The notes beneath the pieces were generated by a model. The model saw only the letters and a list, made by a program, of their open reading frames with translations. It searched no databases and was not told the DNA's origin. From NCBI GenBank assembly GCA_035656635.1, contig DASRSD010000080.1, forward strand, positions 1 through 54,072: a DNA stretch of 54,072 bases. The letters run 5' to 3'. This stretch comes from Pirellulales bacterium (GTDB lineage: Bacteria; Planctomycetota; Planctomycetia; Pirellulales; JADZDJ01). Shown here one piece after another: positions 25,236 to 33,857 of the stretch; within the stretch, counting starts at the first letter, position 1, and every line of letters starts with the position of its first letter. A program made the translations under genes and the position numbers.

Positions 25236-27554
25236 CTACTCTTTGGCTTTACTTGCCGCGCTGGATTGATCGCCGGCGGCCGGAGCCTTGGGCATGGCGG
25301 CCAGTGCAGCCTTGAGGCCGGGCACGTCGGTGGCGCCGGTGGGAACGGTAATCGTGGAGCCTTCAAAGGCAGTGCCAATAGGCTCATACCGGCCCCCCAA
25401 AATTTTTGCCAGAAACGCTTCCGACACGGCGTTAAACGCCATTTCGTTTTCCGGCCGCGCGAAGCCGTGCCCTTCGTCCGGGAACAACACGTACGTGACG
25501 GGCAATTTTTTGGCCTGCATGGCTTTGACGATTTGCTCCGCCTCGCGCACATTCACGCGCGGATCGTTCTGGCCCTGGCCAATAAGCAGCGGCCGCTTGA
25601 TTTGATCGACCTTGGAAAGCGGCGAGCGCTCCCACAGGAATTTTTTGCCTTCTTTGGTCGTGAAATCGCCGATGCGGTTTTTCAAATCTTCAATGGCTGG
25701 TTCCCAATACTTGGGAATGCTTTCGATGAGCGTGTTCAAGTTGGACGGGCCGACTTCGTCGATGCCGCAGGCGAACACGTCGGGCGTGAATGTGAGCCCC
25801 ACCAGTGTGGCGTAGCCGCCGTAGCTGCCGCCGAGGATGGCCACTTTTTTGGGATCGGCAATTTTTTCTTTCACGGTCCAATCGACGGCATCGAGCAGGT
25901 CGGTGTGCATTTTGCCCGCCCATTCGCGGTTGCCGGCGTTAAAGAATTTTTTGCCAAAGCCGGTGCTGCCGCGATAGTTCACGCTGAGCACAACGTAGCC
26001 GCGGTTGGCCCAAAGCTGATGCTCGGCGTTCATGCCCCATTCATCCCGAGCGTTGGGTCCGCCATGCACGTCCAGCACCATCGGCAGGGGTTGGCTGGGC
26101 CGGCCGGTGTGCTTGGGATCGCTCCCTGGCGGCAGCGTGAGATACGCCACCATCTTTAAGCCGTCGCGGGTGGGAATAATGACCGAGTGCATTTTTTGCA
26201 GCGGCAAATCGGCCAGCTCCGGCCGGATGGCAAACAAGAATTTCGGCTGCTTGGTGTCGCGGTCGTACAGGTAGTAGCGCACCGGGCCGTCGTCGGGCAG
26301 AAGCGCGGCCAGCCATTTGCGATCGTCCAAGGTGGTGCTGACGATTTTAATATCGTTATCCCCTTCGCCCAGCTTCTGGAGGCGGTGGAAATCGTCTTCC
26401 ACTTCTTTATCGAAGAATTGCCACTTAGTGCGATCATACACGGTGGCCACGGCCTGAATGGTGTTTTCCGTGGGGTGCGACATCACGCCGTCGATTTCGC
26501 CCTGCGTGCCGGTGGCAATTACTTTTTCGGCGCCGGTTTTCAAATCGATGGTTTTCAGCTCGCCGGTATCGCTCTTGCGGCTGTCGATGAGGTACAGCAC
26601 GTCGCCGGCTTTGTTGAAGCCGGCCAGACTGGTCGTTTCGTTATCATCCTTGCCGATTTTCAAAAAATCTTTCCAGCCTCCTTTGCCGTCGGGCTCCTGA
26701 TACAGCGTGCCGCCATCGGGAGTCATTTTTTCCGCAAAGCGAACTTTGTAATCTTCATCGACGACAAAGCCGGCGAAGTCGGGATTTTTTTGCAGCAGCT
26801 TTTTCTCGCCCGTAGTGATGTTCACCAGATACAAATCGTGATAGCGCGGATCGCGATCGTTTAGGCCGATCACCACATGTTCTGGATCGCGCCAGCTCAC
26901 TTCCGCAATTTCGGCCCGCACTTTTTTCTTTTGTCCTTTTTCGTCGACGGCGTTGGCCGGATCGAGCGGGGTAATATCCTTCACTTTGCCGGTGTCGAGG
27001 TTGACCGCGAACACATGGAAGTTTTCGTCTCCCTTGTCGTCCATCGCATACAGAAGATGCTTGTTGGTGTAGGCCCAGAAGTAACCTTCGACGGGTCGAT
27101 CTTTTTCGTGCGTCACTGCTTTGGCAGCATCGGGATTTTCCAGCGTGCCCACGAACACGTTCAGCACCCCTTCGCCATCGTCATTTTTCACCGGCGCTAA
27201 ATAGGCGAGCCGTTTGCCGTCGTGGCTGATGCGGGCCATGGCTTTGTCGGGATTGCCGAACAGCACGTCGCGGGGAATGAGCGGGGCCACTTTGTCCAAG
27301 GGATGCGGCTCGGCGGAAGTGACTTTGGGGACGGCTCGCTTTGCCGCGGCGCTGGGTGCGCTTGCGGCGCCTGCCGGTGGAGTGGCGAACTCGGCCAGCG
27401 AATTGATGGCACCGCTCGTTTCAGGCCCGCCGGCCGAACTGGGCGAGCAACCCAGGCTGTATCCAAGGGCAAGGATGGCGACACCAACGGCCGCAAAGCC
27501 GCATTTACGAGTCCCGCGCAGTTTGGCACAACGCACCATCTCAGCAGGCAGCAT
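25236..27554 (-). CDS. Prolyl-oligopeptidase-family (S9) peptidase, probable lipoprotein
   Basis: The 772-residue protein starts MLPAEMVRCAKLRG, then a hydrophobic stretch AAVGVAILALGYSLGCSPSS. The Cys after SLG suggests a lipoprotein, although position -3 is not standard. Residues about 90-480 are a seven-blade propeller region (DEKGQKKKVRAEIAEVSWRD, YHDLYLVNITTGEKKLL). The C-terminal third is an alpha/beta hydrolase with the nucleophile in GGSYGGYATLVG, acidic QNDPRVN and the His in DEGHGFARPE. It cleaves short peptides outside the cytoplasm. The start is set by AGGAG 10 nt before the ATG; the frame is open further to 27959 without protein-like sequence. Its promoter region is shared with comEC. 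Confidence 0.92.
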   Translation of the reverse strand: MLPAEMVRCAKLRGTRKCGFAAVGVAILALGYSLGCSPSSAGGPETSGAINSLAEFATPPAGAASAPSAAAKRAVPKVTSAEPHPLDKVAPLIPRDVLFGNPDKAMARISHDGKRLAYLAPVKNDDGEGVLNVFVGTLENPDAAKAVTHEKDRPVEGYFWAYTNKHLLYAMDDKGDENFHVFAVNLDTGKVKDITPLDPANAVDEKGQKKKVRAEIAEVSWRDPEHVVIGLNDRDPRYHDLYLVNITTGEKKLLQKNPDFAGFVVDEDYKVRFAEKMTPDGGTLYQEPDGKGGWKDFLKIGKDDNETTSLAGFNKAGDVLYLIDSRKSDTGELKTIDLKTGAEKVIATGTQGEIDGVMSHPTENTIQAVATVYDRTKWQFFDKEVEDDFHRLQKLGEGDNDIKIVSTTLDDRKWLAALLPDDGPVRYYLYDRDTKQPKFLFAIRPELADLPLQKMHSVIIPTRDGLKMVAYLTLPPGSDPKHTGRPSQPLPMVLDVHGGPNARDEWGMNAEHQLWANRGYVVLSVNYRGSTGFGKKFFNAGNREWAGKMHTDLLDAVDWTVKEKIADPKKVAILGGSYGGYATLVGLTFTPDVFACGIDEVGPSNLNTLIESIPKYWEPAIEDLKNRIGDFTTKEGKKFLWERSPLSKVDQIKRPLLIGQGQNDPRVNVREAEQIVKAMQAKKLPVTYVLFPDEGHGFARPENEMAFNAVSEAFLAKILGGRYEPIGTAFEGSTITVPTGATDVPGLKAALAAMPKAPAAGDQSSAASKAKE

Positions 27555-27995
27555 CGGTGAAAACTCCTGTGGTGAAAAATCGGACCTTCGTGCAACACTC
27601 CGGAATACCCGGCTAGGACCGCTCAACATAGCCGATAGCTGCGGCGTTCGCCAAGGCGAAGTGCGCGCACCCCTCCCCGCCCGAACATCGCAGCTTTTCA
27701 TGCTTCCTACGCACGCGGCCAGCCGCCGGTTTTGGAAGCACCCTGCTCCGCCGCGGCAATTGCTGGAGAATTGCCTATCTGCCAGCCGGTCGGCCGTCAG
27801 CCGGTAGTGATGCATTTTGAAGTGAACTGCATTGGGTGGCCGGGGTCGAGTGCCGCCGAGCCCCTGGAATGCTGCCCGCTGGGGGCTCCTTTCGGTCGAC
27901 CCCAGCCACCCTGCCGGGCTATGCACAAATTGTCCCCACAGCCGCCAGCCGCAATTCATTCCCGAAATGGCTGCAACCTGTTACATTTCCGGTTT
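27555..27995. other. Intergenic region between divergent S9 peptidase and comEC
   Basis: This 441-nt stretch is open on both strands, which inflates both neighbouring frames, but the translated sequence is Arg/Pro-rich and unlike either family. AGGAG for the S9 gene lies at about 27565. Nothing else was recognised. Confidence 0.4.
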
Positions 27996-30578
27996 ATGAG
28001 CCTGTCGCTGGCACCGCCGGTCCACATTCGCAAGCGGATTGCATTGCCGCACACAGCGGCTTTCTTTGGGCTTCAGGCGGCGCCCTCGTCGCGGCGGCGG
28101 CCAGCGCCCTATCAGCCGTTGGTGTTGGTTCTGGGCGCAGCTTGCGCGGGAATTATGACCGATCGCTGGCTGGGCGTTACCGCTGCAATAGTCTTTGGGT
28201 TGTGGTGGATTTTAGGAGTGACGTCATTGACCGCATGGTGGCGGTGGCGCCATCACAACCGGCAGGTTGCGGCGATGGCAGCGCTCAGCATTTCGGTTCT
28301 TGCCGCCGCAGCAGCCTGGCATCATGCCCGTTGGAATTTGTTTGCGGCCGACGAGCTTGGCCTGGCGGCCACAGAAACGCCGCAACCGGTATGTGTTGAA
28401 GCGGTGGCCGCCAGCGCGCCGCAAACGGTTCCCGCCCCGCAATTCGATCCGCTGCGTAGCATCCCCGCCGGCTTGCAAATGCGCTGGCTGGTAGATGTCG
28501 TGCAAGTGCGCAAAGGCGCGCAGTGGCAAGCGGCTTCCGGCCGCGCGCAGGTTTCGCTGGAAGGAGAATTGCACAACGTGCAGGCGGGGGATCGGCTGCG
28601 CATTTTTGGAGAGTTGGAAGCGCCGCTGCCGGCGGGCAATCCCGGCGAGTTCGATTCGGCACTGTACGAACGCTCCCGGCGCGAGCTGTGCATCATTCGC
28701 GTGAAGAAGCCGGAATGCGTTGCGACGCTACAGCAGGGTTCGCTCTGGAATCCGGCTCGCTGGATCAGTGCGGGGCGGCGCTTTGGCGATCAATTGTTGT
28801 GGGGGTATTTATCGCGGGAAAAGGCCGGCCTGGCAGCGGCGGTGTTGCTGGGACAGCGCGAGCAAGTCGATCAAGAAACCAACGAGGCGTTTCTGGAAAC
28901 CGGCACCATTCACATCCTGTGCATCGCCGGGCTGCACGTGGGAATTCTGGCGTGGCTGTTGTTCGCGGTATTTAGCACGGGCTGGCTTTCGCGCCGGACG
29001 GCATTGCTGTGCGTGATGATGATCACTGGCGCGTACATGCTTGTGACCATGGCCGAACCGCCCGTCATGCGCGCCACGCTGCTGGTATGGATTGTGTGCC
29101 TTGGCACGTGGCTGGGACGGGCACGCATTGGGCTGAATAGTTTAGCGCTGGCAGGAATTGTGGTTTTGGTGTTCAATCCAGCCGGCTTGTTTCACACGGG
29201 CGTGCAGTTGTCGTTTCTTTCTGTGGCGGTGCTAATGTGCGCCGGCCAGCGGATGTTCGGCGCGCGGCGAGAAGATCCGTTGGATCGATTGATTGCCGAC
29301 ACCAGGCCCTGGCCGCAGCGGGCGTGGCGGCTTAGCGGCCAACGGGCGTGGCAAATATTTGTCTTGGGCGCCGTGCTGTGGTTGGCGATCACGCCGCTGG
29401 TGATGGCCCGGTTCCATTTGATTGCACCGTCGGGCTTGATTCTCAACGTCTTGCTCACCCCGGTGGTAATGGTGGCGATGTTAGCGGGCTTGGGCGTGCT
29501 ATTTTTTGGCGCTTGGCTACCCCCCTTGGCTTCAGTGTTTGCCTGGGTGTGCAACGGCAGCTTGAGTGTTTTGGAAAGCACGGTGAAATGGTTTGCGCAC
29601 TTGCCTGGCGGAAGGTTTTGGGTGGCCGGACCCGGCGATTGGTGGCTGGTTTTGTTTTACTTGGGCGTGGCGGCGGTTGTGCTGTTGCCGCACAAATTGC
29701 CGCCGCTGAGGTGGCGCGCGGCATTTGCTGCCGGCTTGTGCGGCGTGGGTTTAATCGGCGCGCTGCCGGCGCAGGCCAATCAGCACACGCTGCGGTGCGA
29801 TTTCATCGCCGTCGGACACGGCGGCGGCGAGCTGCTGGAATTGCCCGACGGAAAAACGCTCCTCTTCGATGCCGGCCGAATGGGCGCGCCCTTGGGCGGG
29901 GCACGATCGATCAGCGCGTTCTTATGGTCGCGCGGAATTACGCACTTGGATGCCGTGGTCCTCTCGCATGCCGACACCGATCATTACAATTCGCTCCCCG
30001 AATTGCTGCAGCGGTTTTCCGTCGGGGTGGTGTATGTGTCGCCGGTCATGTTTCGCGAAAAATCCAAGGCGCTGCGCACTTTGAAAGACAGCATCGAGCA
30101 ATCGGGCACGCCGCTGCAATACGCCTTTGCCGGCGACCGGTTGAAGTTGGACGAGGGGGTAACCATCGACGTGCTGCATCCGCCTCCGCTGGGCGTGGTG
30201 GGATCGGACAATGCCAACTGCCTGGTGCTTTCGATTGGATATGACGGCCGGCGGATTTTATTCACCGGCGATTTAGCGCCGCCGGGAATGGATTTGGTCA
30301 TGAACGGCGATCCAGTGCCTTGCGACGTGCTGCAAGCTCCGCATCATGGCAGCGCCTACAGCGAGCCGGAATATTTTGCCGATTGGACTGCGCCGAAATG
30401 GGCCATTATTTGCGGCAGTAATTTAGATGGCCGCATTGCCCGCCCGATTTACGAAGCCCATGGCGCCACGGTGCTGAACACCGCCGAAGTGGGCGCGGTG
30501 ACCGTGACGGTGGGCAATGGCCAGCTCGGCGTGCAAACGTTCCGGCAGCCGAAGCCTGCCCACGGAAGCGGACTTTGA
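27996..30578 (+). CDS. comEC: ComEC/Rec2-family DNA uptake channel
   Basis: This 860-residue inner-membrane protein passes single-stranded DNA into the cell during transformation. It has N-terminal helices, an OB-like outer domain (about 150-240, LRIFGELEAPLPAGNPGEFD) and the Competence core (LGQREQVDQETNEAFLETGT, HILCIAGLHVGILAWLLFAV). A C-terminal metallo-beta-lactamase domain follows, with SHADTDHYN, LFTGDLAPPG and LQAPHHGS. The usual DVGQGD opening of that domain is replaced by AVGHGGG. The ATG was chosen where the protein starts MSLSLAPPVHIRKR; the frame reaches back to 27732 without similarity. A lone comEC and a PilT-like ATPase in one window suggest possible natural competence. Confidence 0.93.
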   Translation: MSLSLAPPVHIRKRIALPHTAAFFGLQAAPSSRRRPAPYQPLVLVLGAACAGIMTDRWLGVTAAIVFGLWWILGVTSLTAWWRWRHHNRQVAAMAALSISVLAAAAAWHHARWNLFAADELGLAATETPQPVCVEAVAASAPQTVPAPQFDPLRSIPAGLQMRWLVDVVQVRKGAQWQAASGRAQVSLEGELHNVQAGDRLRIFGELEAPLPAGNPGEFDSALYERSRRELCIIRVKKPECVATLQQGSLWNPARWISAGRRFGDQLLWGYLSREKAGLAAAVLLGQREQVDQETNEAFLETGTIHILCIAGLHVGILAWLLFAVFSTGWLSRRTALLCVMMITGAYMLVTMAEPPVMRATLLVWIVCLGTWLGRARIGLNSLALAGIVVLVFNPAGLFHTGVQLSFLSVAVLMCAGQRMFGARREDPLDRLIADTRPWPQRAWRLSGQRAWQIFVLGAVLWLAITPLVMARFHLIAPSGLILNVLLTPVVMVAMLAGLGVLFFGAWLPPLASVFAWVCNGSLSVLESTVKWFAHLPGGRFWVAGPGDWWLVLFYLGVAAVVLLPHKLPPLRWRAAFAAGLCGVGLIGALPAQANQHTLRCDFIAVGHGGGELLELPDGKTLLFDAGRMGAPLGGARSISAFLWSRGITHLDAVVLSHADTDHYNSLPELLQRFSVGVVYVSPVMFREKSKALRTLKDSIEQSGTPLQYAFAGDRLKLDEGVTIDVLHPPPLGVVGSDNANCLVLSIGYDGRRILFTGDLAPPGMDLVMNGDPVPCDVLQAPHHGSAYSEPEYFADWTAPKWAIICGSNLDGRIARPIYEAHGATVLNTAEVGAVTVTVGNGQLGVQTFRQPKPAHGSGL

Positions 30579-30631
30579 TATATTGAATTGTCGATCTGGG
30601 CCAGCGGCGATTTTTTGCGAAAGGAAAATTC

Positions 30632-31132
30632 ATGATGAGCACTGTCCTCTCCACTGCGCAGGTGAACAGCGCCAAAGTTACTGGTCGGCGGGAATTGCAT
30701 TTCAGCAAACTGGCGGACATTCAGACGGACGCCGAGAATTTGGCCGCGCGGCCGGTGCGGCAGTTGGGCAACTGGCAATTGGGATATGCGCTGGCGCACC
30801 TGTCTGGAGCGATGAAAATTTGTCTTGATGGCGCGAATTTCAAGGTGCCGTTTTACATTCGCTGGTTTGCGCCGCTGCTGAAGAAAAAGATCATCAGCAG
30901 CCCTATGAAACCAGGATTTAAACTACCTGAGAAAGCGGCCGAAACCTTGATGCCCAGCGGCCCGGTGTCGACGCAAGAAGGCTTGGACGATCTGCGGAAA
31001 ACCATTGACCGCTTGAACCGAGAGCCCCAGCGACAGCCTAGCCCCGTGTTCGGTCCCATGACCCACGAAGAATGGGACCAACTCCACCTCCGCCACGCCG
31101 AACTGCACCTGAGCTTTTTCGTGCCGGAGTGA
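30632..31132 (+). CDS. DUF1569 family protein
   Basis: The 166-residue protein matches the DUF1569 pattern, a DinB-like four-helix fold. It has GRRELHFSKLADIQTDAENL, NWQLGYALAHLSGAMKI, KPGFKLPEKAAETLMP, and the end GPMTHEEWDQLHLRHAELHL. The spaced His residues could bind a metal as in DinB-type enzymes; the reaction is unknown. AAAGGAAAA lies about 6 nt before the ATG. It follows comEC by 53 nt and may be co-transcribed with it, though no functional link is known. Confidence 0.85.
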   Translation: MMSTVLSTAQVNSAKVTGRRELHFSKLADIQTDAENLAARPVRQLGNWQLGYALAHLSGAMKICLDGANFKVPFYIRWFAPLLKKKIISSPMKPGFKLPEKAAETLMPSGPVSTQEGLDDLRKTIDRLNREPQRQPSPVFGPMTHEEWDQLHLRHAELHLSFFVPE

Positions 31133-31144
31133 TGGTCAATGACA

Positions 31145-31387
31145 TTACTGCTGTCTGGCACTGCGGGCGCACTCCGCGAGAAATTTCCAAGTGGATTCCG
31201 GCCACACAGCGGGGGGTGCCGGCGGAAAACTCATGGCTTTTCGGCTGGCTTCCAGTCGGGCAACGCCACGGCAGGCTAAGTGCAAAAACTCACCCCGCTC
31301 GGCGAGCGACATATTGCGAATCCGCTCCAGATCTCGCGACTCCAGAGCGGCAATGGCTGTCGTATTCAGTGGTTCGTGAGAATTCAT
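31145..31387 (-). CDS. Small hypothetical protein overlapping the 3' end of murA
   Basis: The 80-residue protein reads MNSHEPLNTTAIAALESRDL, then NMSLAERGEFLHLACRGVAR, and ends PPAVWPESTWKFLAECARS. The pattern 'SLAERG..L..ACR...ciEASR...G.PP..P..WPeSTW.F' resembles small planctomycete proteins that I cannot name. Its first 98 nt overlap the end of murA in another frame. Either murA has gained a non-homologous tail or the two genes overlap and are coupled. Function unknown. Confidence 0.55.
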   Translation of the reverse strand: MNSHEPLNTTAIAALESRDLERIRNMSLAERGEFLHLACRGVARLEASRKAMSFPPAPPAVWPESTWKFLAECARSARQQ

Positions 31388-32735
31388 TCGAAGCGCTTGA
31401 CGGCTCGTGAGCAGCAGAAGTCAATCCATCAGAAGTATACCACGCGTCGGCCACAGCTTCGATTTCCGCGCCCAGTGATTGCAGCTTTTTCGGCAGGGCT
31501 TCGTATCCGCGGGCCAGGTGATGGGCATGGTGAATCACGGTGCGGCCGGGCGCGGCCAAGCCGGCCAAAACCAGTGCAGCCCCGGCACGCAAATCGGAGG
31601 CGAAAACTTCCGCGCCGCTGAATTGCTCCACGCCCGCGGCCGTGACGGCGTTTCCAGTCTGCTGAATGCTTGCCCCCAGCCGATTCAATTCGTCCACGTG
31701 GCCAAAGCGCTGGGGGAATACGCAATCGCAAATGGTGCTGCTGCCGTCGGCAATGGCCGCCAGTGCGGTCAGCGGGGCTTGCAAATCGGTCGGCACGCCA
31801 GGATACGGCAGGGCCGAAAAATGAAATGGCTGCGGACGGTCGGAAATGGCGGCGCGAATCCAGTTTCGTCCCACGTCGACCATCACGCCAGCATCATCGA
31901 GCACCGCCAGCATGGCTTCCAAATGATCGGGCCGGCAACCGCGCACGGTGACATCGCCGCCAGTGATCGCGCCGGCCAACAGCAGCGTGCCGGTTTCTAT
32001 GCGATCGGGAATTACTCGATAGCCGGCGGCGCCGGTGCCACCGAGTTGCTTGACCCCTTGAATGTGCAAGGTGGATGCGCCCAGGCCATCGATGCGTGCG
32101 CCCAGGCCGATGAGGAATTTGCCCAGATCGATAATCTCCGGCTCGCGGGCAGCGCCGTGAATAATGGTTTCGCCACGGGCCAGCGTGGCTGCCATCAAAA
32201 TGTTGGCGGTGCCTGTGACCGTGGGGCCGTACAGACCGGCGAGATTCATTTCGGCGCCGTGCAGAAACTTGGCTTCGGCAATAATGTAGTTGTGATCGTA
32301 CCGGATTTTGGCGCCCATCGCCGCCAGGCCTTGCAAATGCAAATCGACCGGCCGCGCGCCAAGGGAACATCCGCCGGGAAGCGCCACCACCGCCCTGCCC
32401 CGCCGCGCCAGTAATGGACCCAGCACGCAAAAGCTGGCCCGCATGCGATCGACCAATTCCGCATCGGCGGTAACGGGAGCCGGATCGACGGTATGTAAAT
32501 GCAGTGTGCCATCCGCATGGCGTTTAGCTTCCACGCCGAGGTGGCCCAGCATGAGCGCCAAGGTGTTTACATCGGTCACGTCGGGTGTGCCAGCCAGCTC
32601 CACCGGCTCGTCGGCCAAAATGCTAGCGGCCATGATTGGCAGCGCGGCATTTTTAGAACCGGCCGCGGCCAGCGACCCGCGCACCGGGCAGCCGCCGTGA
32701 ATGGAAAGAACATTGGAACGGGTGTTGTCGGTCAT
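31290..32735 (-). CDS. murA: UDP-N-acetylglucosamine 1-carboxyvinyltransferase
   Basis: MurA adds enolpyruvate from PEP to UDP-GlcNAc, the first committed step of peptidoglycan synthesis, in the cytoplasm. The 481-residue frame has GSKNAALPIMAASILADEP, the active-site loop ALPGGCSLGARPVDLH with the PEP-binding Cys (the fosfomycin target), SDLRAGAALVLAGLAAPGRT and the end ARGYEALPKKLQSLGAEIE. Usual MurA ends near there, at about residue 430. The last 50 residues (from YTSDGLTSAAHEP) look unrelated and overlap the next ORF. It is last but one in the rpmE-prfA-prmC-murA cluster. The presence of MurA supports a peptidoglycan wall in this planctomycete. Confidence 0.96.
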   Translation of the reverse strand: MTDNTRSNVLSIHGGCPVRGSLAAAGSKNAALPIMAASILADEPVELAGTPDVTDVNTLALMLGHLGVEAKRHADGTLHLHTVDPAPVTADAELVDRMRASFCVLGPLLARRGRAVVALPGGCSLGARPVDLHLQGLAAMGAKIRYDHNYIIAEAKFLHGAEMNLAGLYGPTVTGTANILMAATLARGETIIHGAAREPEIIDLGKFLIGLGARIDGLGASTLHIQGVKQLGGTGAAGYRVIPDRIETGTLLLAGAITGGDVTVRGCRPDHLEAMLAVLDDAGVMVDVGRNWIRAAISDRPQPFHFSALPYPGVPTDLQAPLTALAAIADGSSTICDCVFPQRFGHVDELNRLGASIQQTGNAVTAAGVEQFSGAEVFASDLRAGAALVLAGLAAPGRTVIHHAHHLARGYEALPKKLQSLGAEIEAVADAWYTSDGLTSAAHEPSSASNEFSRTTEYDSHCRSGVARSGADSQYVARRAG

Positions 32736-32755
32736 TGATGCCTTCCGTGGCTATT

Positions 32756-32804
32756 CCGGCGATACCATCGCCGGCTTTGTGCAAACACTGGCGATGCCAT
32801 CGCC
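32756..32804. repeat. Two tandem hairpins, GGCGAT-NCC-ATCGCC
   Basis: CCGGCGAT-ACC-ATCGCCGG (32756-32774) is followed after 15 nt by GGCGAT-GCC-ATCGCC (32790-32804). Both continue CGGCTTT, so a unit of about 21 nt is directly repeated. They lie between prmC and murA and could reduce read-through or stabilise mRNA ends. Confidence 0.65.
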
Positions 32805-32808
32805 GGCT

Positions 32809-33771
32809 TTATGATTTTTTGGCCTGCACCACGCGCGGGTGGCTGGCCGAATCTTTGAGTGTGGGGCCGAGCTCGAAGCCGCCGTGCTGCGAAATGATTT
32901 CGCGCACCGCCGGTTCGATCATCGGACTCACTTCCAACAGCAGCCAGCCGCCGGACTCCAGGCGATCGGCTGCTTGCGGCACCAGCCGTTGGATGACTTC
33001 CGTTCCACGCGGTCCGGCAACCAAAGCCTGCCGTGGCTCAAAATTGCGTACCGAGGGGGAAAGTGTAGCAAATTCCGCTTCGCTGACATACGGCGGATTG
33101 CTGGCAATGAGGTTAAATTTTTGTTCAGACGGCAGCGCTGACAGCAAATCGGACACGATGAATTCAATGCGGTCAGCGACATGATGAGCGGCGGCGTTTT
33201 GACGGGCAACTTCCAGCGCCGCGGCGCTGGCATCGACGGCGGTGATGTGGGCCGTGGGCAAATGCTTGGCCGCGCAAATGGCGATGATGCCGCTGCCGGT
33301 GCCAATGTCGGCGATGTGCACTCCCTCTCCCTGGATGGGAGAGGGTTGGGGTGAGGGTGCTGACTTGTAATGCGATTCCCCCTCACCCTCCCCTCTTCCG
33401 CCAGGGGAGAGGGTTTTGAAATCGGACTCGGCCAAATCGAGCAAGCGCACCACCAGCGTTTCGGTTTCCGGGCGCGGAATTAACACATCGGGAGTAACGC
33501 GAAACGAAAGCGAAAAGAATTCGCGCTGGCCGACTAAGTACGCCACGGGAGTTCCTTCGGCGCGGCGGCGGACCAGTTCGCGGAATGCAGTTCGGGTGGG
33601 GTCGTCCGCTATTTCGGCGAAGGCGGTGTATAAATCGATCCGCTTGCAACCGCGGGCCGTGGCCAGCAGTACTTCAGCATCGAGCCGGGGGGAATCGGAG
33701 CCCTGCTGCTTCAAATAATCTGTCGTCCAAGTCAGCAACCGCCCGATGGTCCAAGATTCGGATTGAGACAT
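32809..33771 (-). CDS. prmC: Peptide chain release factor N5-glutamine methyltransferase with repeat-derived insert
   Basis: PrmC methylates the Gln of the GGQ motif in release factors with S-adenosylmethionine. The 320-residue protein has the N-terminal helical domain, VLIPRPETETLVVRLLDLAE, the SAM motif VHIADIGTGSGIIAI, and the substrate motif NPPY (225-228). Residues about 119-150 (FKTLSPGGRGEGEGESHYKS and APSPQPSPIQGEG) do not belong to the family. They are encoded by a palindromic dispersed repeat and sit in the linker between the two domains, just before the SAM motif. The reading frame is kept, so the enzyme is probably still active. It follows prfA, its substrate gene, by 84 nt. Confidence 0.95.
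   Translation of the reverse strand: MSQSESWTIGRLLTWTTDYLKQQGSDSPRLDAEVLLATARGCKRIDLYTAFAEIADDPTRTAFRELVRRRAEGTPVAYLVGQREFFSLSFRVTPDVLIPRPETETLVVRLLDLAESDFKTLSPGGRGEGEGESHYKSAPSPQPSPIQGEGVHIADIGTGSGIIAICAAKHLPTAHITAVDASAAALEVARQNAAAHHVADRIEFIVSDLLSALPSEQKFNLIASNPPYVSEAEFATLSPSVRNFEPRQALVAGPRGTEVIQRLVPQAADRLESGGWLLLEVSPMIEPAVREIISQHGGFELGPTLKDSASHPRVVQAKKS
33321..33413. repeat. Palindromic dispersed repeat inserted in frame in prmC
   Basis: Three stems can be drawn: CCCTCTCCC-TGGAT-GGGAGAGGG (33323-33331 / 33337-33345, perfect); GGGTGAGGG (33349-33357) with CCCTCACCC (33380-33388); and an imperfect CCCTCCCCT...AGGGGAGAGGG arm to 33413. It is the type of repeat that encodes 'PSPQPSP..GEG' peptides in many genomes. 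Confidence 0.85.
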
Positions 33772-33829
33772 CAGTCGCTGCCCGTTTCCGCTCCCTCACG
33801 GTCGCGGCTCTATGGTTTTATCGTTCCGA

Positions 33830-33857
33830 TCATTGGGTGCTTGGTCATGGGTCATTT
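33830..33857. repeat. ATGACCAAGCACCAATGACC dispersed repeat (inverted copy)
   Basis: ATTGGGTGCTTGGTCATGGG then TCATTTA lies between prfA and prmC. It is the reverse complement form of the repeats at 25062 and 35518. Confidence 0.5.

Noticed and set aside
25224-26159. A 311-codon plus-strand ORF
   Set aside because: Antisense to the catalytic domain of the S9 peptidase; no motif of its own.
31479-32414. A 311-codon plus-strand ORF
   Set aside because: Antisense to murA; composition typical of a shadow frame.
33321-33413. CRISPR-like or phage-derived signal
   Set aside because: The repeats here are palindromes with no regular spacers; no cas gene or array exists in the window.
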